Positions 54,286 through 60,907 of a DNA stretch of 64,000 nt are shown in pieces. The position numbers and the translations under genes are program-made. This stretch comes from a virus: the IMG/VR virus record IMGVR_UViG_3300043427_003610, positions 20,554-84,553 of that record; one strand, written 5' to 3'. Position 1 is the stretch's first letter. Each line of letters begins with the position of its first letter. The notes under the pieces were generated by a model, which was not told where the DNA came from, did not search any database, and worked only from the letters and a program-made list of their open reading frames with translations.

Positions 54286-54905
54286 ACCCGCTTCAAGGTG
54301 ACCGAGAGAATGTTGGGAGAGCCGTCCGGCGAGCGCCGGATGGTGTCTTCCAGGTTGCTGAAGTGCAGCAGCTCGTAACCCGTGCTCTCCGCGAACTGCA
54401 TCATGCTCTGCGGATTGAAGAACCAGAGATGCTCATTGGGACGGCGGTGCTTCCAGGTGTCGAACCAGTCGTCCGAGCGGTAATGGCACCAGGGCAGCGA
54501 GATCACCACGTACTTGGCCTTCAGGTCACGGATCACGTACGGGTCTTCGAAGTGTTCGAGCACGTCGAAGAACGTGACCACGTCGACCGGCTTGCTCATC
54601 CAGTCCTCGGCGAACGTCACACCCGGCGGGACCGGGTAGCCGCTCACGTCAAAGCCGTAGCAATTCGGGATGATCCGGGTGCACGTCTCCAGGAAAGCGC
54701 CGTTGCCGTAGCCCACGTCGATGATGCTCTCGGGAATCCGCCCGATCGCGCCCACGATGTAGCCGAGCCGGAGGTGGCTCATCCAGGCATTCAGGTCGCC
54801 GTACGTGTTGTAGCGCGCGTCCACGTACTCGGTGTCGTACGTGAAGGGCTCGCGGGACAGCTGATAGATGACGCCGTCCTGGTTGACGTCGTAGTTGGGC
54901 AGCAT
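54276..54905 (-). CDS. SAM-dependent methyltransferase 2
   Basis: 209 residues, class I fold of the Methyltransf_23 type: IIDVGYGNGAFL (motif I), YGFDVSG (motif II), VVTFFDVLEHFEDP (motif IV) and EHLWFFNPQSM (downstream conserved). No DNA-target-recognition domain, so a small-molecule or sugar substrate is more likely than DNA. In one operon with the GT9-like gene. Confidence 0.75.
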   Translation of the reverse strand: MLPNYDVNQDGVIYQLSREPFTYDTEYVDARYNTYGDLNAWMSHLRLGYIVGAIGRIPESIIDVGYGNGAFLETCTRIIPNCYGFDVSGYPVPPGVTFAEDWMSKPVDVVTFFDVLEHFEDPYVIRDLKAKYVVISLPWCHYRSDDWFDTWKHRRPNEHLWFFNPQSMMQFAESTGYELLHFSNLEDTIRRSPDGSPNILSVTLKRVWN

Positions 54906-54915
54906 GTGGGCGGGG

Positions 54916-55740
54916 TTAAAGGACAGAAACGAATCGGCGAACGTGATCGTCGGTGTAGCCGTCGAACGTGGTGGCCACGGTGTTTCGGCGGAGAATACCG
55001 AAGAGCCACTCGTCGATCATCCCATTCGGCGAATGGGCTTCGAGCACGGTCTGCGGGTAGAGCAGCAGCTGCGGCTTTTCTTCAATCCACCCGAGCAGGC
55101 AGGGCGAGCTGTGGGCGGTGACCACGCCTGCCGCGTTCTGGATCAGCATGCCCGTTCCGGGGACCGACAACCGGTCCACCAGGTTCACGACGCCTGCCCG
55201 GTCATCCCACTGGTATTCCTCCCGCCAGTCACTCCGGTCATCCAGCGGCCGGTCATAGGAGCGGCCGATCATCACGAGCGGCAGCTGTGCCTCCGCATGC
55301 AGCGCGGGCAAGACCCTGGTCACCAGCAGGTCTCTCGGAATGAACCGATCCGGGGTGCCAGCACTCGGGGCCACCACCAGGTAGCGGGTGCCGACCAAGG
55401 GCTCCAGCACCTGCAGGTCCTCCGGGGACGGATAGTACGTGACCACGCTGTCCCGTTCCGGGTGCTTAACGTTCATCCCGGCTGGAGGCATCCCGTGCCG
55501 CTGCCGCATCTCCGCGTCCTGGGCCGGGCTCCAGTAGCCAAGGTCGTGGACTGTGATGCGCTCCCGGTTCGGGTGCCACGCGAACAGCTCCTTGGCGAAC
55601 GGGTTGTGCGTGATCAGGTAGACGTCGGCCGTGGCGTCCGGCTCCATGTCCCGCAGCACGTTGTAGGTGCCGCGGAAGTAGAGCTGGCGGAAGATGTCCC
55701 CCAGCCCACCGCCGAACTCCAGCTGGTAGTGGTTAGACAT
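54916..55740 (-). CDS. GT9-like glycosyltransferase
   Basis: 274 residues. N-terminal GGGLGDIFRQL is the acceptor-domain Gly loop; LVVAPSAGTPDRFIPRDL and the later NAAGVVTAHSSPCLLGWIEEKPQLLLYP match the donor-binding half of heptosyltransferase-like (GT9) enzymes. Slightly shorter than bacterial GT9. Together with two methyltransferases it suggests synthesis of a methylated sugar decoration. Confidence 0.6.
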   Translation of the reverse strand: MSNHYQLEFGGGLGDIFRQLYFRGTYNVLRDMEPDATADVYLITHNPFAKELFAWHPNRERITVHDLGYWSPAQDAEMRQRHGMPPAGMNVKHPERDSVVTYYPSPEDLQVLEPLVGTRYLVVAPSAGTPDRFIPRDLLVTRVLPALHAEAQLPLVMIGRSYDRPLDDRSDWREEYQWDDRAGVVNLVDRLSVPGTGMLIQNAAGVVTAHSSPCLLGWIEEKPQLLLYPQTVLEAHSPNGMIDEWLFGILRRNTVATTFDGYTDDHVRRFVSVL

Positions 55741-56002
55741 CCACCCGCTCGAGCCGCTTCTTCAGCTTGGCGCCGTTCTGCAGGTCGGCCCCGGAGACGT
55801 CAAAGACCTTCTTGCCGTCCTTGAGGGCGACCAGCGTCGGTACAGTCATGAGCCCGAGCGGGGTGATGAACCGCTCGCCTTCCGGTTCCCGGACGTTCAA
55901 CCAGGAAACCTTGAGATTCAGGTCCTTGGCGACCTGTTCGACAATGGGCTTGGCGGCCTTACAGGGCGCGCAGTGGTCTTTCCAGAAGTACAGGAGTTCC
56001 AT
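55733..56002 (-). CDS. Thioredoxin
   Basis: 89 residues, small thioredoxin fold with active site C11-A-P-C14, conserved cis-Pro in MTVPTLVALKDG. It lies upstream of the sugar-modification genes and near the ribonucleotide reductase, whose C-terminal cysteines need a reductant. Probably the electron donor for class II RNR. Confidence 0.85.
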   Translation of the reverse strand: MELLYFWKDHCAPCKAAKPIVEQVAKDLNLKVSWLNVREPEGERFITPLGLMTVPTLVALKDGKKVFDVSGADLQNGAKLKKRLERVDV

Positions 56003-56022
56003 GAGTAGGTTGGTGAAAAGAA

Positions 56023-56055
56023 GGTGCCTCTTCAGTAATTGACCGAAGAGGCACC
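56023..56055 (-). terminator. Terminator hairpin with conserved loop
   Basis: An 11-bp perfect stem (56023-56033 with 56045-56055). Read on the minus strand it is followed by TTCTTTTC. The loop carries GGTCAATT of the bipartite element. Confidence 0.65.
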
Positions 56056-56063
56056 GTTCTTAC
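56037..56063 (-). promoter_or_regulatory. Bipartite element copy 6
   Basis: On the minus strand GTAAG (56063-56059), fourteen bases, GGTCAATT (56044-56037). The thioredoxin ATG at 56002 is 35 bases downstream in the same sense. Confidence 0.6.
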
Positions 56064-56108
56064 AGGGTCGTCCCGACCAGGCGGGTCAGCTCGGGCCCGC
56101 CACCCGTC

Positions 56109-56435
56109 TTATTGGGTCGTAACCGTACTCGAGCCAAGCACGCATCCACAGATGCCGGAGCCGCCATTCTTCGGGTTACAGGAGCACGTGTCGTAGTGCG
56201 ACGTGCCGCCGGTGCTATTGACCGGGTAGCTTCTGAACGGCTGCGGGTAGTGCGGTCCGTGCCCGTCAGGGATCGGCGGCGGGGGCGGCCGATACAGCTC
56301 GCGCAGCCCGCAGAAGCAGCACACCCGCGGGGTCATCGGCGGCCAGACGGTGATGGTGTAGGTGTACGTGCTGTCCGTGTGCCAGCAGTGCTGGCACGGG
56401 GCGGCAGCGTTGTCCATGGGTCCGTTGTCCGTCAT
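56109..56435 (-). CDS. Cys/Pro-rich small protein
   Basis: 108 residues with CQHCW, CCFCGL, CSC and CGC clusters and a PPPPPIP stretch. Possible zinc-binding protein. Unknown function; coupled to the Acb2-like gene upstream. Confidence 0.45.
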   Translation of the reverse strand: MTDNGPMDNAAAPCQHCWHTDSTYTYTITVWPPMTPRVCCFCGLRELYRPPPPPIPDGHGPHYPQPFRSYPVNSTGGTSHYDTCSCNPKNGGSGICGCVLGSSTVTTQ

Positions 56436-56677
56436 GGCGCGTCCGACTGGTTCTCGGGACGAGACGCCATGGCCTTCTTGGCGAAGAAGGAGGCTTCCTC
56501 GAGCTTGGTGCGCACGATCGACATCTCGCGACCGTCGACACCACAGACGGACTCGAGATCATTAAGGAAGGCGGTGAATAGGTACGCCAGCTCGCGCGCC
56601 TTTGCGATGCCGGGACCGTTCAGGATGTGGACGGCGAATTCACTGCGGATCGGGACGGTCTGCGACGCTTCATTCAT
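56432..56677 (-). CDS. Acb2/Tad1 hairpin-like small protein
   Basis: 81 residues from ATG 56677. Two helices with ARELAYLFTAFLND and GREMSIVRTKLEEASFFAKKAMA match the pattern I know for the Acb2/Tad1 hairpin domain (a hydrophobic helix, a loop, then 'RE-S-ALTKLEEA-WA--A'). Proteins of this family bind cyclic nucleotides made by CBASS or Thoeris-type defences and so protect the phage. The match is by eye; the binding residues cannot be verified here. Confidence 0.5.
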   Translation of the reverse strand: MNEASQTVPIRSEFAVHILNGPGIAKARELAYLFTAFLNDLESVCGVDGREMSIVRTKLEEASFFAKKAMASRPENQSDAP

Positions 56678-56831
56678 TGGGTGTGTCTTGGTTAGTGGTG
56701 TCCTGCAACTTGCGGCGCACACTCACGCGCTCGCTCTTTCGCTTGTCCTTCGCCCGCTGGTGCTTGTGCGGCTTGCAGAGCAGGCAGCCAGCACGACTGG
56801 ACTTGGGCTTCTTGCGCTTGTGGTGGGCCAT
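56670..56831 (-). CDS. Small basic CxxC protein
   Basis: 53 residues from ATG 56831, very basic, with CLLCKPHKHQ near the middle. Similar very short basic CLxCKPHK proteins are common in phages with no known role; RNA or DNA binding is plausible. Confidence 0.5.
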   Translation of the reverse strand: MAHHKRKKPKSSRAGCLLCKPHKHQRAKDKRKSERVSVRRKLQDTTNQDTPNE

Positions 56832-56833
56832 AC

Positions 56834-57118
56834 CTACTGCACCGTTTCGTACGTCGCCTCGAAGATCTGCGGCTTGCACGGATAGAACTCGCCCTCAATC
56901 CCGCGAACGATGTAGTCGCCCGGCTGGGCCCACATCGTGCCTTCGAGGGTTTCAATGCTGAGCGACGTGCGAGTCTCGCCGGTGTCGTAGGTGATGGAGA
57001 CACTGCCGCAGGGTTGCCCACCGCGGGCGACGATCCAGTCATTGACGGCCTGAATGGTCCCGTCACCGACGTACTGCAGGGCTTCGATCACGACCGGCTT
57101 CTTGCGATAGTGGGGCAT
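56834..57118 (-). CDS. Conserved phage protein of the 'RKKPVVIEA' type
   Basis: 94 residues: begins with YRKKPVVIEALQY and ends with PGDYIVRGIEGEFYPCKPQIF, a hallmark of a widely distributed phage hypothetical protein. Beta-rich. Function unknown. Confidence 0.65.
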   Translation of the reverse strand: MPHYRKKPVVIEALQYVGDGTIQAVNDWIVARGGQPCGSVSITYDTGETRTSLSIETLEGTMWAQPGDYIVRGIEGEFYPCKPQIFEATYETVQ

Positions 57119-57121
57119 GGA

Positions 57122-57292
57122 CTAGCGGACCTTCACGCAAGACATCGACGTCGACCAGGTGTAGCACACCACGCCATCCGCCGGAAAGGGATGTACCCGC
57201 ACAGTGGACACCGCGACCGTGGCAATACGACCGCACCCGGCCAGCAGCGGTACTAGGACCAGGGCACCAACCAGCAACAGCTTCTTCGACAT
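57122..57292 (-). CDS. Small lipoprotein
   Basis: 56 residues from ATG 57292: signal peptide KKLLLVGALVLVPLLAGC with a lipobox ending at Cys20. The mature part is about 36 residues. Preceded by an element/hairpin at 57317-57358. Could be an o-spanin or a superinfection-exclusion lipoprotein; not Pro-rich enough to decide. Confidence 0.6.
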   Translation of the reverse strand: MSKKLLLVGALVLVPLLAGCGRIATVAVSTVRVHPFPADGVVCYTWSTSMSCVKVR

Positions 57293-57316
57293 GGGATGTG
57301 GGTTAGGGTAGAAAAG

Positions 57317-57352
57317 ACAGCGCCTCTTCAGGAATGACTGAAGAGGCGCTGT
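57317..57352 (-). terminator. Terminator after ribonucleotide reductase
   Basis: A 15-bp perfect stem (57317-57331 with 57338-57352), six-base loop; on the minus strand followed by CTTTTCT. It closes the nrdJ transcript. Confidence 0.75.
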
Positions 57353-57358
57353 TCTTAC
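57333..57358 (-). promoter_or_regulatory. Bipartite element copy 7
   Basis: On the minus strand GTAAG (57358-57354), fourteen bases, AGTCATT (57339-57333, one base shorter than in others). The lipoprotein ATG at 57292 is 41 bases downstream. Confidence 0.5.
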
Positions 57359-57360
57359 AA

Positions 57361-59334
57361 CTAGATGACACAACCGTCGTTGCTACAGTACTTCTCCTGC
57401 TCGGCCGCCTCGTGCGTGGACCCGAAGTGGAGCTGGCCCAGCGCATCGACTCGGCGCTGGTACTCCGCCTCATCGATTCCCTCGTACGGCATCTGCGGAT
57501 ACGCTCCGGCCTCGAACTTGGGCAGGAACGACACGCCCTTCAGCTGGTACTGGAAGTAATCAAGCGCGTGGCTGATCTGCGCACCTTCGGTCTTGGGATC
57601 GAAGGTGATAGTCGCCGACACCTGGTTGTCCGCCCAGTACTTCTGGAGGAACGCGGCCATCGAGAGCTGCTCCCACATCGACACCTGGCTGGTGGTACGC
57701 AGCGGCTCGTGGATCTTGACCGGGATCTCGACCACGAGCGTCGAGTCTTCGCTGCCGAACGCGGGCTCGAGCGGGTAGCCCGCAGCCCGAAGCGGCTCGA
57801 TCAAGTCCGAGAACTTGGAGAGCCGCATGCGACGGATGTAGGTCGTCGCCTCCGGCCAGTGCATGCCCGGGGTGGCCCCGGCCAGCAGCGACACGGAACC
57901 CGACGGCTTGACGGACGTCACCTTTACCGACTTCGGAATGGTGAGCCAGTCCGAGTACACGTCGTCGTAGTAGCGAACCGTCTTGTAACCCACCTCACAC
58001 CACTGGCGGTACTGCTCGATGCCGAACTTGGCGACCGCCTGCTGAATCCCCGACTGCGAGAGCCCGATGCGGCGGTTGCGGAGCAGCACCCGGTTGGTCC
58101 GCGCCCAGGGCGTCTTGCCGAGGGTCACGGTCTTGCCGTAGAGGTACGCGAACTTGAGGGTCCGCTTGTAGTCTTCCAGGTCCGTGTGGTTGGCCGGGAA
58201 GGTCTCGACCAGGCAGCACAGCTCGTAGCTCTCGAGCGACTGCTCGACGCACGGGTTGGCCCCCGCCACGCGCTTGTCCTTGAAGTCCGGCGCATCACCC
58301 ATGCGGCCGTAGTCGCGCATGTTGTCGAGCCACGCATATCCCGGCTCGCCGTTGAGCGCCACGCGCTCCGCCGACGGGCCGTAGTCCATGCCCAGCTCGG
58401 CGAAGATCGAGTTGTTGCTCGTCCAGCCGTACTCGGCGCGGTGCGGGTTGACCTCGTAGTTCTTGAGGTCGAGGAACTCCTCGCTGGTCGGCTCACCGAA
58501 CGCGATCTCGGCCGTGCGGCGGACGTTGCCCGCCACCACGCACTTCCCGATCAGGTTCTGGATGTCGACAATGTTCGTCACCGAGATCGGCTTGCCAGCC
58601 GCCGCGTTCAGCACGCCCCGAATGGCGTCGTGCATCTGCTTGAGCGGCTCGTAGCCCGACGCGACACCACCGAAGCCCTTGATGGGCTCGCCAGCCGCAC
58701 GAATCAGCGAGTAGTCAAACTCGACCGGCCCCGAGCCCGCCACGAAGTAGGACTCGAGCAGCACCTTGAGCGACTCGACCCAGCCCTCGCGGGTGTCGGG
58801 AATCTGGAACAGCACGGGCTGCCCGGTGGGCGCGTTAACCGTCAGCTTACCGGCACCCTTGGTGTCGAAGCCGACGCCGATGCCGAGCATCGAGGCGTCC
58901 ATGAGGAACGTGAACGGATCGGCCAGGTCCTTCTCCAGGTTCACCGTGGAGACGAAGGCGCAGTTGTTGAGGGCCGCATAGAGGTCCTTGTCCATGGTCA
59001 GGCTGGACCCCATGGCCCAGAGTCCCCGACCAGGCGGCAGGAACTTCATGTTCCAAATGCGGTCGAACATTTCCTGGGCCGAGCGCTGCGCCTTGCGGTC
59101 GCTCCAGCCGAGGTTGTGCTCGTTGATCCAGCGCTTCTGCATGGTGTAGGTGCCCTCGACGACACGGCGCACCGTCTCATGCCACTGCTCCTGGGTCCCG
59201 TCCTCCTTGAGTCTCGAATAGGTACGAAGGTAGACCAGCTCGCCGAGGCCGTTAAAGCCGAAGGGCGGGGTCTTAGAGGCGTAAGATTCCACAAAGGAAT
59301 CCACAAGCTTGAACATGACTTCCTTGCGATTCAT
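57361..59334 (-). CDS. nrdJ: Class II ribonucleotide reductase (B12-dependent)
   Basis: 657 residues from ATG 59334 after GGGAGGA. Reduces ribonucleotides to deoxyribonucleotides using adenosylcobalamin. Residues match the monomeric Lactobacillus leichmannii-type RTPR: C125 in NNCAFVST, N360-P-C362-x-E364 with thiyl Cys C373 eleven residues after C362, and the C-terminal redox pair C650/C655 in KYCSNDGC. The same gene series supplies a thioredoxin. The phage thus needs host or environmental B12 but works with or without oxygen. Confidence 0.9.
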   Translation of the reverse strand: MNRKEVMFKLVDSFVESYASKTPPFGFNGLGELVYLRTYSRLKEDGTQEQWHETVRRVVEGTYTMQKRWINEHNLGWSDRKAQRSAQEMFDRIWNMKFLPPGRGLWAMGSSLTMDKDLYAALNNCAFVSTVNLEKDLADPFTFLMDASMLGIGVGFDTKGAGKLTVNAPTGQPVLFQIPDTREGWVESLKVLLESYFVAGSGPVEFDYSLIRAAGEPIKGFGGVASGYEPLKQMHDAIRGVLNAAAGKPISVTNIVDIQNLIGKCVVAGNVRRTAEIAFGEPTSEEFLDLKNYEVNPHRAEYGWTSNNSIFAELGMDYGPSAERVALNGEPGYAWLDNMRDYGRMGDAPDFKDKRVAGANPCVEQSLESYELCCLVETFPANHTDLEDYKRTLKFAYLYGKTVTLGKTPWARTNRVLLRNRRIGLSQSGIQQAVAKFGIEQYRQWCEVGYKTVRYYDDVYSDWLTIPKSVKVTSVKPSGSVSLLAGATPGMHWPEATTYIRRMRLSKFSDLIEPLRAAGYPLEPAFGSEDSTLVVEIPVKIHEPLRTTSQVSMWEQLSMAAFLQKYWADNQVSATITFDPKTEGAQISHALDYFQYQLKGVSFLPKFEAGAYPQMPYEGIDEAEYQRRVDALGQLHFGSTHEAAEQEKYCSNDGCVI

Positions 59335-59411
59335 TGAGTTTTCCTCCCGTTGGGCACAGTAGGTCGCCAACGGGGGTGGTTTACGAATTGGGGTGGACAG
59401 CTACGACGGGG
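59335..59411 (-). promoter_or_regulatory. nrdJ leader with hairpin touching the ribosome site
   Basis: CCCGTTGG (59346-59353) and CCAACGGG (59367-59374) form a perfect 8-bp stem with a 13-base loop containing CGACCTACTG. On the minus strand the 3' arm ends in GGG, the first bases of the GGGAGGA ribosome site, so folding could hide it. GTAAA lies 13 bases before CGAC. Too small for a cobalamin riboswitch. Confidence 0.4.
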
Positions 59412-59759
59412 TCAGGTTTCGAGCAGGACAGCCAGCAGATCTTCGGGGGAGACGTCAATCAACTCGGCCAGCACTTCGACCGCTTCGAGTGCCCTGGCGT
59501 GGTGCTTGTCCGCGGCCTCGGCCACGGTCTCCGGCGTCACGGACTCGAGCAGCTGCGTGTCCTGCTTGATGTCGTTGACGACTTCCGCGAGAGCATTGAG
59601 ACTCTCGATGTATTCGGGGTCCGACACCAGCCCCCACCAGTCGTCTTCGGTCGGAAACCGCCGCGCCAACGCAGCACCCACGATCAGGGTGCTGCGAAGG
59701 CGAGACAGCTCCATGGTGGCCGCGAGCGCGGCGTACGTCAGCTGCGGCTCAGTCGACAC
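59412..59759 (-). CDS. Unknown helical protein
   Basis: 115 residues, mostly helical, acidic. Lies between the SSB-like and nrdJ genes. Residues DPEYIESLNALAEVVNDIKQD suggest a small helical bundle. No family recognised. Confidence 0.45.
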   Translation of the reverse strand: MSTEPQLTYAALAATMELSRLRSTLIVGAALARRFPTEDDWWGLVSDPEYIESLNALAEVVNDIKQDTQLLESVTPETVAEAADKHHARALEAVEVLAELIDVSPEDLLAVLLET

Positions 59760-59762
59760 GGA

Positions 59763-60278
59763 TTAGAACGGGAACGCGGAGTCGTCGTCCTCGTCCTGGA
59801 ACTCGTCCGCGACCGCCGTCGGAGCCGCCGCGGGCTTCTTGGCGCCAGCCGCCGCCTTGGTCGGGGCCGCCTTCTTCGCACCCGAGCCCGCCTCAGCCGC
59901 CGAGAGCGACTGGTAGGCCTTGGTGGCCTCGTCGATCAGCCACTTGCGGAAGCCCCACGCCGCCTGCGTCGGCGAACGAGTGTCCGGCTTCTCCGGGTTG
60001 GCGCCCTTCTCCATGAAAAGGTCGACGATGTTGTCGTAGACCTTGTAGCCGTTATCGTCCATCACGGCCTCGCCCTCCTTGGTCAGCCGCTGCTTCGACG
60101 GGAACGACACGAAGTTGCCCGAGCCATCGTTCTTCTGCTTGAGCCAGCAGCCGCGCACATCGACGACACCAACGAACGACCCGTTCTCCTCGTACCCGAT
60201 CGCCAGGTCGAAGACCATGAGCGAGTTACGGGAGACCGCCTTGCAGTTGTGAACCTTGAAACGCAACGACTTCGCCAT
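59763..60278 (-). CDS. Single-stranded DNA-binding protein candidate
   Basis: 171 residues. N-terminal ~110 residues are beta-rich with aromatic/basic segments (VRGCWLKQKN, GNFVSFPSKQR) as in OB folds; residues 125-155 are an Ala/Lys/Pro linker; the end is acidic with EDDDSAFPF, the protein-interaction tail seen in SSBs (DDDIPF). Bipartite element copy 8 lies 38 bases before the ATG. Likely coats ssDNA in replication. Confidence 0.65.
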   Translation of the reverse strand: MAKSLRFKVHNCKAVSRNSLMVFDLAIGYEENGSFVGVVDVRGCWLKQKNDGSGNFVSFPSKQRLTKEGEAVMDDNGYKVYDNIVDLFMEKGANPEKPDTRSPTQAAWGFRKWLIDEATKAYQSLSAAEAGSGAKKAAPTKAAAGAKKPAAAPTAVADEFQDEDDDSAFPF

Positions 60279-60315
60279 ACGGAAAACCTCGAGGGATGAA
60301 GTGGACCTGCCTAGA

Positions 60316-60342
60316 AATTGACGGAGAGAACGGGAACCTTAC
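60316..60342 (-). promoter_or_regulatory. Bipartite element copy 8
   Basis: On the minus strand GTAAG (60342-60338, overlapping the TAA of the preceding gene), fourteen bases, CGTCAATT (60323-60316), then TCTAGGCA. No hairpin surrounds it. Confidence 0.65.
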
Positions 60343-60518
60343 ACGATGAGTGCGTAGCTGCCGTTACTGATCGTGATAGTGGTGCTGTTGGAGTACGTGA
60401 AGGCGTACGAGGTGGAATACCAATTGGTGGTGTAGGTGCTCACCGGCTTGGGCGGCTCCGGCTCCGCTTCCAGCTTCGGCAGCAGAAGCGCCATCACGTC
60501 ATCGTGCACGTCCTTCAT
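60339..60518 (-). CDS. Unknown small protein
   Basis: 59 residues from ATG 60518, overlapping the preceding stop. A charged N terminus is followed by a Ser/Thr/Tyr-rich stretch (YTTNWYSTSYAFTYS) of beta character. Unknown. Confidence 0.4.
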   Translation of the reverse strand: MKDVHDDVMALLLPKLEAEPEPPKPVSTYTTNWYSTSYAFTYSNSTTITISNGSYALIV

Positions 60519-60907
60519 TCGACGCTCTCTTCGGCCGGACGGGCCATCTCTGCCGCATGCCACTCCCGCACCGACGCGAGCGCCGCCGCCATGTTCGGGA
60601 AGTCGTGCAGTCGGCTCGGCCCGAAGACGTACGAGTAGACGCTCACGGTCGGCTCGTTCCGCCCGGCCCTGAAGTCGAAGTAGGTGGGCCAGTGCACCGA
60701 CACCGCTCCTTCACTCGACTTGCAATAGCCGTCGGTCGTCGCGAAGTAGTGGTCGTACGCTTCCTTGAGCAGCCGCTGGATCTCCGCGACTCCGGCAGCG
60801 ATATCGGTGGGCTCAGGGGGATTCATGGCACCGAACAGGGCATCCTTGAGCCAGCTCATGTCCACGTGGACGGTCTGCGTCGGGGGCTTGGTTTCGTCAG
60901 TCATCAT
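60515..60907 (-). CDS. Unknown protein
   Basis: About 130 residues. Two ATGs adjoin (60907 and 60904) next to GGAGGA at the end of the nuclease gene; the exact start is open. Aromatic central part (VHWPTYFDFRAG). No family recognised. Confidence 0.45.
   Translation of the reverse strand: MMTDETKPPTQTVHVDMSWLKDALFGAMNPPEPTDIAAGVAEIQRLLKEAYDHYFATTDGYCKSSEGAVSVHWPTYFDFRAGRNEPTVSVYSYVFGPSRLHDFPNMAAALASVREWHAAEMARPAEESVE

Noticed and set aside
57334-59337. A 667-codon plus-strand frame over nrdJ
   Set aside because: Antisense shadow of a gene with all RNR catalytic residues; the composition is Arg/Val/Leu-heavy and no family is visible.
59346-59374. Cobalamin riboswitch before nrdJ
   Set aside because: The leader is under 80 bases and has a single hairpin; the long B12-box architecture is absent.
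60316-60342. Reading the element in reverse as a TTGACG -35 promoter box
   Set aside because: The reverse strand does contain TTGACG, but no -10 follows at 17 bases and in every copy the element points the other way relative to its downstream gene.
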